Assembly: GCF_001294535.1 (NCBI RefSeq)
Contig: NZ_LGIC01000090.1
Coordinates: forward strand, 124,001 to 188,000
Source of the DNA: Cypionkella psychrotolerans
GTDB lineage: Bacteria; Pseudomonadota; Alphaproteobacteria; Rhodobacterales; Rhodobacteraceae
Reading direction: 5' to 3'
DNA: 64,000 bases
The notes beneath the pieces were generated by a model that did no database searches, was not told the DNA's origin, and saw only the letters and a list, made by a program, of their open reading frames with translations. Of the stretch, positions 36,413 to 46,395 are shown piece by piece. The first letter of the stretch is position 1. Each line of letters begins with the position of its first letter. A program made the translations under genes and the position numbers.

Positions 36413-39099
36413 TATATCGTATCGGGCGCGGTTTGCGCTGCCAACCGGATCAGCGCATCCAGCAGATATTGCGCCACCGGACCAACCCCCGGCGCATCGT
36501 TGGGGAGACGGAAGGTTGTCGCGACCAAACCACCGCGTCCGATCCGGCGCTCTGCAATCAGCGCGGCGGGTTTATGTGCCCAGCGAACTACGATGCCCGC
36601 ATACAAAGGGCCGCCATATTCCCAAGCGCGAAAGCCCGTCAGCACATGATGCGGGATCACCCGATCCAGCGACAGATCAACCAGCGGCTCGCCAGACATG
36701 TCAGCAAACACCCCATCGCGCCGGATCCACGAAAAGCCCGCAATCCAATCGCCCCGCCACATTGAACCGTGCCGTGCGTGTAGCAGCATGTTCGGCAACT
36801 GTCCTTCTATGCTGCTCGGCAGGCCAGGAACCTCATCGACAGGCGGGATGAACAGTTGCTCGCGATGGGGCGGGTCAAGGCGTATTTTCCCTTTAATTTC
36901 AGTATTTTCATCCTAAATCAATAGATAGCGCACCGGCCTGCATCAGGGTGATATCGGTCGCGTCCAGCGCCAGCACCACCGTCACATCTGCCGACTCTGC
37001 ATCCACCACCACACAGCCCAGCGCCGCACAATGCGCTGCAAAAGCTGCGTCAGTGGTCGCGATCTTAGGCAGGCTTTGCGTGGTTGGGGTATCGTAAACC
37101 GCTATCTCAATCTGGTTGCGCGCAGGCTCTACCCCAGCGGTTTCCGGCACAAACTCCACCAGCAGCATCCGATTGGCCCCGCTGCAATCTGCAAGCCGGT
37201 CTGCCCCAGCTCCACCACCTGATGCGCCTCCCCCGAGACGGCAATCTCGCCGATCGGCGCCTCGGCCCGCCACCGCAGCATTTACTGCCTTCCCGCCCAT
37301 CGCCAGTGCCAACCCGAACTGGAACGCCTCCCCCAACCGGCCCGCGTAATGCGTGACCCTTGGCACGATCACCAAATAAGCGTTAATTTGTGCAAATTGA
37401 TCGTGAAACACTCTGGGGTTGCGGTTCATATCCAGAAGTCCGTTAGACTCCCAATGGACATCGGTAAATTCGGTGATCACATAGCCGATGATCTGCGGCC
37501 AAGACCGCATCACCTCGATCTGATATTTCAGATTGGCGAATTGATACCACTGCGCGGCTTGAACAAACCGGCTGAAATCGCCGAACACTATCGCAAGCCG
37601 CAGGGTGTTAAAACGGTTCTCGATGCCATGCGGATAGGCCGTGCCTTCACCCCAAGCGCCGCCGGTTTCCATCCACCACGGCTCGGCTCCATTGATCTGC
37701 ACCTGCGCAGGATTGGCCAGTCCCCAGACGCCAAACTCCGACACCACCAGCGGCCCGGACCCGCTGCGCTGGCGATCACCAAACGGCGTGTAGGTCCAAT
37801 CCGCACCCGCCGCGAACTCAGCGGTCAGCGCGTCCCATTCGCTGCGCCGTTCTGGCACCGAGCGGTAATAGTGGAAATCATTGATGTCAGATTTCATATG
37901 GAAATTGCCGTGGCAGGGTGAGATATCGGCCACCAGCCGCGACGGATCGCGCTGCTTTAACCAATCATATTCCGCCGCCAGCCAAGCCCGATGCGCCGGA
38001 TCTTCGCAAAGCCGGGCGCCCCAATCTTCGTTGATCAGCGTCCAGATCACGATGCAGGGCGCATTGCCATCGCGCCTCAAAATCCTCTCCATCGTCTCGC
38101 GCATCCGACGCGCCGAGGCGGTGGTGAATTGACCAACATTTGGCATTTCTGTCCAGATCAGCATCCCCAGCCGATCCGCCACTTCATAATAGCGCGGGTC
38201 TGGCACCTTGATGTGACAGCGCAGCATATTCAGGCCCCGCGCCTTGGCCTTATGAAGTTGGTCCTCCAGAAACCCCATCGAGGGCGGGGTGCAGATGCCC
38301 TCGAGATAGTAATCCTGATCCAAGGCCGCGCGCATGTAATAGGATTCACCGTTGAGGAAAAACGGCCCTGCCCGCGTTTCAAAGCTGCGAAAGCCGAAGC
38401 GGTGCAGCGTGGTATCGCCCGCTAATCTGACCCGCAGATGTTAAAGATTTGGCTGATCCGGCGAGCACAGCGCTGGGTTTGTCACCAGAAGTTGCGTCTG
38501 GGATTCCCCAGCCGCAAGCCTGCCCTCGCCTACCACCCGGCCCGCGCCATCCAGCACCTCAAGCCCCGCCGCAGCCAGCCTCGACACTTCCAACACGACC
38601 GCACCACGACCCAAAACACCCGCCGAAATCGCGCAATGCTGCAGATGCACGGGCGCACGCAGCTCCAGCCTGACCTGCTGCCAGATGCCGCCAATCGGGC
38701 CATACCAGCTTTGCTTGCCATGCGGGATTTCGGCAAAAGCAGGGGCGATCTCGGCATCGCCTGGCAGCAAAACCCGCACTTCTATCTAATTGTTATCGTG
38801 TAGTATTTCATCCGTCAGCACGAATTCAAACGGCAGATACCCGCCTCGTGCGATCCCAACAGATGTCCGTTTAACCAAACCTCGGCCAGATAGCTGACGG
38901 CCCCAAAGCACAGTACCGCCACACGCCCCGTCAGATCAAATCCGGCAAATTCGCGCCGATAGACCGCACACCCCGACGCCTGCCGCAGATCGGCGAATTG
39001 CGCTTTCCACGGCCCCGGAACTATCGCTTCTCGCGAAGCGCCACCCTCATGCGAGAACTGCCAAACTCCATCCAAGCTGATCTGTTCACGCTGTGTCAC
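36412..39099 (-). pseudogene. GH2 family glycoside hydrolase (beta-galactosidase/mannosidase-like), heavily degraded
   Basis: Remains of a GH2 enzyme of about 890 residues. Recognisable parts are the N-terminal sandwich (ISLDGVWQFSHEGG, AEVWLNGHLLGSHE), SPDQPNL just before a lost Tyr, the barrel with acid/base Glu in WTLINEDWG and nucleophile Glu in VVSEFGVWG. Lesions include a frameshift near 38850, TAG at 38786-38788, TAA at 38441-38443, a shift that is restored between about 37280 and 37170, and another shift near 36910. The GTG at 39099 with GGGAAG upstream is the likely old start. Too damaged to yield enzyme. Confidence 0.87.
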
Positions 39100-39217
39100 G
39101 GTTACTTCCCTAGCTTGATTATATTTTAGTAATAATATTATCGCCGTATCCCACAAGCCGAGTCGTCACAACCATCCGGGACAGCTACGGACCATAGCGA
39201 TAACCAAACGCGCCACG
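39100..39217. promoter_or_regulatory. Divergent control region between GH2 and LacI pseudogenes
   Basis: Contains a very AT-rich segment at about 39115-39143 with partial dyad symmetry (ATATT...AATAT), in strong contrast to the surrounding GC-rich DNA. It probably held the divergent promoters. No clean operator can be defined. Confidence 0.35.
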
Positions 39218-40184
39218 ATGACGGATTTGCCCAAAGGGCCGGGGGTCTCGCAGGCCACGGTTTCGCTGGTTTTGGGCGGGGTGAAGAACGCCCGTATCTC
39301 GGAGGACACCCGCGAAAAGGTCCGCGCCATTGCTGAGGAGATGGGTTATTTGCGCAAACCCGGCCTTGCCCGCTCCAGCGATGTGAGGGGGATTGGCCTG
39401 CTGATTGACGAGGTGATGGCCACCCTGTTTGCCACGCAATTCATCGAAGGCGCGCGGTTGGAAGCCGCCCGTCAAGGCGCGCTGGTGGCGGTCTATTGCA
39501 CCGGGGGATGCGCAGACCGAGGCTGCGGCGCTGGAGGTTTTGGCGGGCAGCGCCCTGATCGGCGTGCTTTACACCTCGCTGATGACGCGCACGGTGCAGC
39601 CGCCTGTGGCGCTCGCCATCGTGCCGACAATCCTGCTGAACTGCCATGTCGCTGGGGCCAGCTACGTCTCGGTTGTGCCCGCCGACGTCACCGGAGCTTA
39701 TGCGCGACCGAGGCGCTGATCCATGCCGGGCACAGCCGTATGGCGCATATCACGGACGAAGGCTGGGCGAAGCCGCGCGCTGGCCTCGCACGACATCGCC
39801 TTCGCGCCGGAGCTGCTGACAGGCCCGGTCTGGACCGTTGCCTCAGGCCGCGAAGTGACATTTCAACTGCTGGATTTGCCGAAGCCGCCCACCGCGATTT
39901 TCTGCTTCAATGATCGCATTGCTTTGGGCTGCCACGAGGCTTTGGCTGAACGCGGCCTGCGCGTGCCCGAGGATGTCTCGGTAATCGGCTTTGACAATGA
40001 CTATATCGCCGCCACCCTGCGCCCGCCGCTGACCACGATGATCCTGCCACACGAGGAAATGGCCCGTTGGGCGGTGGCCGAACTGCTGGATCGCGCCGCT
40101 TTGGGCCGTCCGCTGTCGCCTGCCCGCATCAAAATTGACTGCGATCTGATCCTGCGCGGCTCGGTGGCTCGGCCAAAAGTTTGA
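39218..40184 (+). pseudogene. LacI-family regulator, multiple frameshifts
   Basis: The N-terminal LacI helix-turn-helix is readable (GVSQATVSLVLGG, then RISEDTREKVRAIAEEMGYL). The frame shifts near 39505 (five G where four fit), again near 39705 (one G missing, YA-ATEALIHAGH), and near 39775. The final part reads well ([34 protein letters not shown]), the sugar-binding domain. Even the first codons look eroded. It presumably once repressed the GH2, GH51 and transporter genes. Confidence 0.87.
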
Positions 40185-40235
40185 TCAAACCAAAAAAGCT
40201 GATACACATGGTCAATCCCGCGAAAGGCCACCGGT

Positions 40236-41165
40236 ATGAGCCGCAATTTTCTGATCGTCGACCCGGTTGAGGGTATCGAAACTCTGAAGGCGCTGGCTTC
40301 TGCGGTGCGCGTCAGCATCCTGAAACTGCTGCATGATGAGGGGCCGCAGAACGTCAATGCCATCGCCGCAGCGCTGTCGATGCCGCAATCCTCGGTCTCG
40401 GCAAATGTGCAGGTGCTGGAAGATGCAGGCCTGATCCGCACCGAAACTCTGCGTGCCAAGAAGGGCAATCAGAAGCTGTGTCACACGCTGTTTGACGAAG
40501 TTCTGGTGATGTTCAAGAAAGATCCCGCCAGCGATGGTGCCGATACGATTGAAGTCGCAATGCCACTGGGCCTGTACACCAGTTGCGAAGTGTCAGCGCC
40601 CTGTGGGTTGTGTTCCGGCGATGGTATCATCGGCCTCTTGGATGTGCCCGATACATTCCTTGATCCGGGCCGGATGAGTGCGGGGTTGATTTGGTTCACC
40701 CGTGGCTATGTCGAATACCAATTTCCAAACAATATCAAGCTGATGAATGGGCAGTTGGATGCGGTGGAATTCTCGATGGAGCTGTCCTCCGAGGTGCCCG
40801 GCACCGCCGCCGACTGGCCTAGCGATATCACCTTTTCGATCAATCAGACCGACATTGGCACTTGGACCTCGCCCGGCGATTACGGCGATCAGCGCGGGGT
40901 TTACACGCCAAATTGGTGGAAGCTGAAAGGCAGCCAATACGGCAGGTTGAAATCGGTACGTGTCACGGCGGATGCCAGCTATATCGACGGGCGGAAGATG
41001 TCGCCGCTGTCACTGAAAGACCTCGATCTTGGCGCGCACCGCTCAATCCGGTTGCGCATCGCAGTGAAAGACGATGCGCGCCATCCCGGTGGGTTGAACA
41101 TCTTCGGGCGCGGTTTTGGTAATTACGACCAAGACATCGTGATGCGGTTGATCATACATCGCTAG
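40236..41165 (+). CDS. ArsR-type regulator with large C-terminal domain
   Basis: An intact 309-residue protein. Residues 10-85 form an ArsR-like winged helix (LASAVRVSILKLLHDEGPQN, SSVSANVQVLEDAGLIRTET). Residues 110-130 have a cysteine cluster, Cys117-x5-Cys-x2-Cys126, plus Cys82 earlier. The remaining 180 residues are beta-rich, with Trp and Asp/Asn typical of carbohydrate-type sandwiches, but I do not recognise the domain. It lies between the broken lacI and GH51 genes and was probably a sugar-responsive regulator of them. Its survival is unusual for this locus. Confidence 0.78.
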   Translation: MSRNFLIVDPVEGIETLKALASAVRVSILKLLHDEGPQNVNAIAAALSMPQSSVSANVQVLEDAGLIRTETLRAKKGNQKLCHTLFDEVLVMFKKDPASDGADTIEVAMPLGLYTSCEVSAPCGLCSGDGIIGLLDVPDTFLDPGRMSAGLIWFTRGYVEYQFPNNIKLMNGQLDAVEFSMELSSEVPGTAADWPSDITFSINQTDIGTWTSPGDYGDQRGVYTPNWWKLKGSQYGRLKSVRVTADASYIDGRKMSPLSLKDLDLGAHRSIRLRIAVKDDARHPGGLNIFGRGFGNYDQDIVMRLIIHR

Positions 41166-41176
41166 GCTTAAGGGTG

Positions 41177-41264
41177 CTTGACGATAGACCTGACCTCCTG
41201 ATGTATATCCATTACTTCGATATTAATGCCTCCCCTGCGAGGGCCCGTCGGGGAGGACGATTCT
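41177..41264 (+). promoter_or_regulatory. Promoter and operator region of the GH51 pseudogene
   Basis: TTGACG at 41179 and TGTATA about 17-18 bases later could be a sigma-70-type promoter. GATGTATATC (41200-41209) is the inverse of the motif at 36388. A GGGGAGGA ribosome site lies before the ATG at 41265. Confidence 0.45.
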
Positions 41265-42778
41265 ATGAAAGCCAGCGTTACCGCGCATAAAGACTTCACC
41301 ATCGCCCAGATCGACAACCGGATTTAGTCGGCCTTCCTCGAATATCTTGGCCGCACGATCTACACGGGTATCTACGAGCCCGACGGCCGATGCCAATAGC
41401 ATGCGCGGCGATGTGGCGGAGCCGATGCGCGATCTGAACATTCCCTTCGTGCGCAATCCCGGCGGCAATTTCGTTTCGGCCTATAACTACTGGGAAGATG
41501 GCATCGGCCCGAAGGATCTGCGCCCGGTGCGGCTGAATCTGGCTTGGCACACCTCGGACGCCAATCAGGTGGGCGTGCACGAAGTTCAGGATTGGTACGA
41601 CACCGTCGGCACCCAGATGATGCTGGCGATCAACCTCGGCTCACGGGACCTCGATGATGCGCGTAACTTTGTCGAATATGTCAACGGTCCGACCGGCAGC
41701 CATTGGGGCGATCTGCGCGCCAAGAATGGCCGGGAGGAACCGTTCAACTACCGTCTATGGTGCCTTGGCAATGAGATGGACGGCCCTTGGCAGATCGGCC
41801 ACGAGACTGCCGATGAATATGGCCGTCTGGCCAATGAGGTCGCCAAAACCCTGCGTGCTTTCGACAAAGGGCTGGAGTTGATCGTTTGTGGGTCCTCCAA
41901 CGCCGACATGAAGACTTATCCCGAATGGGAACGCATCGTGTGAGATGCACACCTACGAGTGGGTGGGTTACATCAGCCTGCATATGTATTTCGCCAATCG
42001 CGCCAAGAATACCGGCAACTATCTGGCGTCGAACGAAAAAATCGACCGCTACATCAGCACGATTGAATCGACGATCAAGATGGTGAAGGCCAACAAGCGC
42101 TCCAAGTATGATGTCTATATCAGCTTTGACGAATGGAACGTCTGGTATCATTCCAACGAGCAGGACAAGGCGATTTTGTAGGGTAATGCGGGTTGGCCGC
42201 ACGCGCCGCGCTTGCTGGAGGACATCTATAATTTTGAGGATGTGCTGCAAGTCGGCTGCATCCTGAACACCTTCATCCGCAAAGCCAACGTGGTGAAGAT
42301 CGCCTGCATTGCACAACTGGTGAACCTGATTGCGCCGATCATGACCGATCCGATGGGCAAGGCGTGGCGGCAAACCATCTACTATCCCTATTATTTCGCC
42401 TCAATCTTCGGGCGCGGCACGGCGCTGAACTTGGCGGTCAGCAGCCCAGGCTATGATGCTGAAGCCGCCAAGAACGTGCCCTATCTCGACGTCTCGGGTG
42501 TGCATGATACTGAGACAGGCGTGCTGACCTTCTTCGTCGTCAACCGCCATCCGACCGAGGCGCTGGACATGGCGGTTTCACTGCACGGTTTCGCGGGTGC
42601 GGCGCAGGTGGTCGACCATCAGGTGATGACCCATGCTGACATGGGCGCGGTCAACACCTCTGCCAATCCGATGGCGGTTGTGCCGCAAAAGGCCAGCGGT
42701 GCCAGAATTGACGGAGACACCCTGAGCGCCACACCGCCGCCGCTGTCCTATCAGATGCTGCGGGTCAAATTGCGCTGA
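41265..42778 (+). pseudogene. GH51 alpha-L-arabinofuranosidase, degraded
   Basis: Homologue of intracellular AbfA enzymes that remove arabinose from arabinan or arabinoxylan fragments. The start MKASVTAHKDFTIAQIDNRI is typical, but codon 21 is TAG (41325-41327, expected Tyr). A frameshift follows near 41390. The middle is readable, with acid/base Glu in CLGNEMDGPW. Another shift occurs near 41941, then nucleophile Glu in SFDEWNVWY, then TAG at 42179-42181 before GNAGWPHAP. The C-terminal sandwich is clean to the end. Both catalytic Glu codons survive, but no full product can be made. Confidence 0.9.
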
Positions 42779-42824
42779 AACTGCAAAAATCCTGCCCTTA
42801 TGGCGGTCTCTTTGTCTGAATCTT

Positions 42825-42915
42825 ATCTGAAAATGTCATCCTTCGCGCGAAAACATCCCACGAGGTTTGCCATTGGTTCAAGAGACCAATGGCATGGGGG
42901 TGTGAAACCCCATGC
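42825..42915 (+). repeat. Dispersed intergenic repeat, family A (copy 3, long form)
   Basis: Begins TATCTGAAAATGTCATCCTT and ends in the usual hairpin, CATGGGG/CCCCATG (42893-42914). It has an extra hairpin in front: TGCCATTGGT/ACCAATGGCA, a perfect 10-bp stem at 42868-42894. Lies between convergent GH51 and hemC. Confidence 0.75.
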
Positions 42916-42921
42916 GCCGCC

Positions 42922-43857
42922 TCAGCCAAAGAACCCCTTGCCCGCCTGCGCCAGCAGGTCAGCCGCCAAACCTGTGCCCAAAGCCGCCGCATCGGCCTGT
43001 GGCCCACGCACCTCGCCCTTGATCACCCGACTGCCATCCGGGCGTAAAATCTCGCCGCGCAGCCAAAGCTGATCGCCGTCCAGCACCGCAAGTCCGGCAA
43101 TCGGCGTCTCACAAGAACCATCCAGCCGCGCCAGAAACGCCCGTTCGGCGGCCAGTTGCACCCCTGTCGGGGCATGGTGGATCGCGGCCAGCATCGCCTC
43201 GGCGCGCGCATCATCGACCCGACGCTCCACCCCAATCGCGCCTTGCGCCACGGCCGGCAGCATATCCGCCACCTCAATCGGTCGCGCCACCTGCGCCATG
43301 CCCAACCGCACCAGCCCGGCCATCGCCAAAAACGTCGCCTGCGCCACGCCGTCCTCCAGCTTGCGCATCCGCGTCTGCACATTGCCGCGAAACTCGACCA
43401 GTTGCAGATCGGGCCGCCGATGCGCCAGTTGTGCCCGCCTGCGCAAGGATGACGAGCCGACCACCGCCCCTTGGGCCAAATCCGCCACGCCCTGCGCCAC
43501 ATGCGATACAAAGCCATCCCGCACATCCGCGCGCGGCAGATAGCAATCCAGCAGCAAGCCTTCCGGCTGCAACACCGGCATGTCCTTCATCGAATGCACG
43601 GCAATGTCGATTTCACCCACATCCAGTGCTTCCTCGATCTCGCGGGTGAACAGCCCCTTGCCGCCGATCTCTTTCAGCGCGCGGTCCTGCACCAAGTCGC
43701 CGGTGACCTTGATCACCACCACCTCAAACGCCTCGATGGGCAGATCAAACGCCGCCATCAGCGATCGGCGCACCTCATGCGCCTGCCACAGGGCCAGTGG
43801 AGAGCCACGGGTACCGATTTTGAAAGTGCGTGCGGGGGTGGGCATTGCATATGTCAT
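42922..43857 (-). CDS. hemC: Hydroxymethylbilane synthase (porphobilinogen deaminase)
   Basis: Cytoplasmic enzyme of tetrapyrrole synthesis that joins four porphobilinogens. At 311 residues it has normal length. The N-terminal KIGTRGSPLALWQAHEV, the catalytic AVHSMKDMP and the dipyrromethane cofactor Cys in LDGSCETPIAG are all present. Divergent from hemE with 107 bases between the ATGs, a common arrangement in related genera. Confidence 0.96.
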   Translation of the reverse strand: MTYAMPTPARTFKIGTRGSPLALWQAHEVRRSLMAAFDLPIEAFEVVVIKVTGDLVQDRALKEIGGKGLFTREIEEALDVGEIDIAVHSMKDMPVLQPEGLLLDCYLPRADVRDGFVSHVAQGVADLAQGAVVGSSSLRRRAQLAHRRPDLQLVEFRGNVQTRMRKLEDGVAQATFLAMAGLVRLGMAQVARPIEVADMLPAVAQGAIGVERRVDDARAEAMLAAIHHAPTGVQLAAERAFLARLDGSCETPIAGLAVLDGDQLWLRGEILRPDGSRVIKGEVRGPQADAAALGTGLAADLLAQAGKGFFG

Positions 43858-43964
43858 GCGCCAGACTTACCCGCGACACTTGCGCCTTTCAACCGATTGC
43901 CGCATGGGCGCGCTTGACACGCCGTCGCAGGTAAGGGACGCAAGCGCGCAACTGGAGGCAACCC

Positions 43965-44993
43965 ATGTCAAAACTGATCCTGCGCGCCCTGAGCGGCGAA
44001 ACCCTGTCCACCCCGCCAATCTGGATGATGCGGCAAGCGGGCCGCTATCTGCCGGAATACCGCGCGACGCGGGCGCAGGCCGGGGATTTCCTGTCTTTGT
44101 GCTATAATTCGGACTTGGCCGCCGAAGTGACGCTGCAACCGATCCGCCGCTATGGCTTTGATGCCGCGATCCTGTTTGCCGACATTCTGCTGTTGCCGCA
44201 GGCCTTGGGGGCCGATCTGTGGTTCGAGACTGGCGAGGGCCCGCGCCTGTCAACCATCACCACGATGGCCGAGGTGCAGGCGCTGCGCTCAAAAGACAGC
44301 ATCCACGAAACCCTTGCACCGATCTACGAAACCGTCCGTATTCTCGCGCATGAATTGCCGCAGCAGACCACCCTGATCGGCTTTGCAGGCGCGCCTTGGA
44401 CGGTTGCGACCTATATGATCGCAGGTCGTGGCACCAAGGATCAAGGCCCAGCCCATGCCCTGAAAGCCACCGACCGCGCCGCCTTCGCCGCCCTGATCGA
44501 CGTGATCACCGAAGCCACCATCGACTATCTCTCGATGCAGGTTCAGGCCGGTGCCGAAGTGGTCAAGTTGTTCGACAGCTGGGCCGGATCGCTGAAAGGC
44601 CAAGATTTCACCGATTTCGCCGTCAAACCCACCGCCCGCATCATCTCGGCGTTGAAGGCCAAGCACCCCGGTCTGCCGATCATCGCCTTCCCGCGCGAAG
44701 CGAGCGCGGGCTATATCGGTTTCGCCAAAGCCACCGGAGCCGACTGTGTCGCCATCGACAATTCGGTCAGCCCGGAATGGGCGGCGGAGAACGTGCAATC
44801 GACGGGCTGCGTGCAGGGCAACCTCTCACCCACCCATATGGTGACCGGCGGGCAAGACTTGATCGACGCCACCCGGCGCGTCAAAGCCGCCTTCCAAGGC
44901 GGCCCGCATATCTTCAACCTCGGCCACGGCATCACGCCGGATGCCGATCCAGAGAATGTCGCGCTGATGGTGGAAACCGTGCGGCAGCGGTGA
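43965..44993 (+). CDS. hemE: Uroporphyrinogen decarboxylase
   Basis: Converts uroporphyrinogen III to coproporphyrinogen III in haem and chlorophyll synthesis. At 342 residues it is complete. The N-terminal [20 protein letters not shown] signature is exact, [14 protein letters not shown] follows, and [16 protein letters not shown] is at the C-terminus. GGAGG lies before the ATG at 43965. Confidence 0.97.
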   Translation: MSKLILRALSGETLSTPPIWMMRQAGRYLPEYRATRAQAGDFLSLCYNSDLAAEVTLQPIRRYGFDAAILFADILLLPQALGADLWFETGEGPRLSTITTMAEVQALRSKDSIHETLAPIYETVRILAHELPQQTTLIGFAGAPWTVATYMIAGRGTKDQGPAHALKATDRAAFAALIDVITEATIDYLSMQVQAGAEVVKLFDSWAGSLKGQDFTDFAVKPTARIISALKAKHPGLPIIAFPREASAGYIGFAKATGADCVAIDNSVSPEWAAENVQSTGCVQGNLSPTHMVTGGQDLIDATRRVKAAFQGGPHIFNLGHGITPDADPENVALMVETVRQR

Positions 44994-45085
44994 AAATTCG
45001 CCGCGTTTCCACCCGGCCCGCTTCTTGAGGGGCGCTTGTCGGCACGTTGGGCTAAACATCGCGACTTGAATCTTGGAGTCCCATA

Positions 45086-46278
45086 TTGCCCCTTCTGCCC
45101 GTCCTGCGCCTCGCCGCGCTCTGCGCATTTATGCCCGCCGCCGCTTTTAGTGCCGATCTGATCAGCTTCTGGGACAGCCCGCAGAAAGGTGCCAATGGCT
45201 TCAACGCCAAGCCGCAGGATGATGCCTATTTTAAAGCCTTGGCCGATACCGGGGCAACATGGGTACGGCTGACCTTCAGCAAATGGCAGGGCACAGGCCG
45301 CGACTTCCTGATCGGCGATGCTGACCATTACTCTGGTCTCGTGCCCGAAGATCTGGCGGTTTGCGGGCCACTCTGGACGCCGCTCAAGCTGCCGGGCTGA
45401 AAGTGGTGATCGTGCCGCTCAGCCTGCCCGATGCGCGTTGGGTCCAGCAGAACGGTGGCAAATTTGATGATCGGCTGTGGTCTGATCCGGCCTTCGCCGA
45501 TCAAGCGGTGCAGTTCTGGGGCGATCTGGCCGCCGCGCTAAAGGATCATCCTGCCATCGCGGGCTATAACCTGCTGAATGAACCCGCGCCGGAAAAGACC
45601 ACGGGCCTTGCTGAAAACGGCGCGATGCCGGATTTGCTGGCGTGGCAAGCCGCCCAAGCCGGAACCCCGCGTGACCTGCCCAAGCTTTACACCCGCATGA
45701 TCACCGCGGTCCGCGCCGTTGATCCGGTGCCCCCGGTGATGGTGGACGGCGGCTCTTACGCCAATCCGCGCGCGCTGGCGGCATGGCCGGAAAAACTCGA
45801 CGATGATCGCGTGCTCTACGCGTTCCACATGTATGAACCCTACGCCGCCACCAGCGCGCCCAACATGAAGCGCGATGTGCCGCTGCGCTATCCGGGTGTG
45901 ACAACCGATTATGCCGGGGGCGAACAGGTCTGGAATCGGGCTGCCGTCGTCGCCCATATCGACCACGCCTTCGATTGGGCCGCAGCGCAAGGCCTGCCCC
46001 CCACCCGCATCGTCGCCGCCGAACTCGGCTGTATGCGGCTGTGGCCGGATTGCGCGACCTATCTGACCGACGTGATAGATGCTGTCGAGGCGCGCGGCGG
46101 CCACTGGGCGTTCTATTCCTTCCGCGAGGATGAATGGGAGGGCATGGACTATGAATTGCCCAACTCCGTGACTCCTGGCCGCTTCTATTACCTGTCGGAA
46201 GAAGGCAAAGCCGACAAGCTGCCAAGGGACGGCGCGCTGATTGGGATATTGCGGCAGCGGATGGGCGGTTCAGAGTAG
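45086..46278 (+). pseudogene. GH5-type glycoside hydrolase (cellulase family), one frameshift
   Basis: Secreted endoglucanase-like enzyme. A TTG start with GGAG upstream gives a signal peptide ending MPAAAFSAD. The first frame runs to VPEDLAV and then stops at 45400. The second resumes with RATLDAAQAAGLKVV, implying one missing T in the TTT run at 45360-45362. Downstream parts are intact: NLLNEPAPE (acid/base Glu), FHMYEP and VAAELGCMR (nucleophile Glu), ending normally. A single homopolymer indel separates this from a working gene, so recent loss or a base-call error are equally possible. Confidence 0.85.
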
Positions 46279-46395
46279 CAGTCAAATACCCGCCCCGCTG
46301 CCATGCGGCCCAACCGATCACATTTTAGGTCATAGATATTGACTTACCCTCCGCCCAGCGCAAATGTCGCCACCAAACCGTTTGGGAGGACTGTC

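Noticed and set aside
34155-42181. In-frame stops as programmed recoding or selenocysteine-like read-through
   Set aside because: TGA, TAG and TAA all occur, replacing Trp, Gln, Tyr and others, and neighbouring genes also have frameshifts. No SECIS-like element was seen. Plain decay explains it.
32000-46300. All lesions being sequencing errors
   Set aside because: About 45 kb of other genes in the window read cleanly, while nonsense changes and multiple indels cluster in carbohydrate genes. Single homopolymer lesions in the ATPase and GH5 genes could still be errors.
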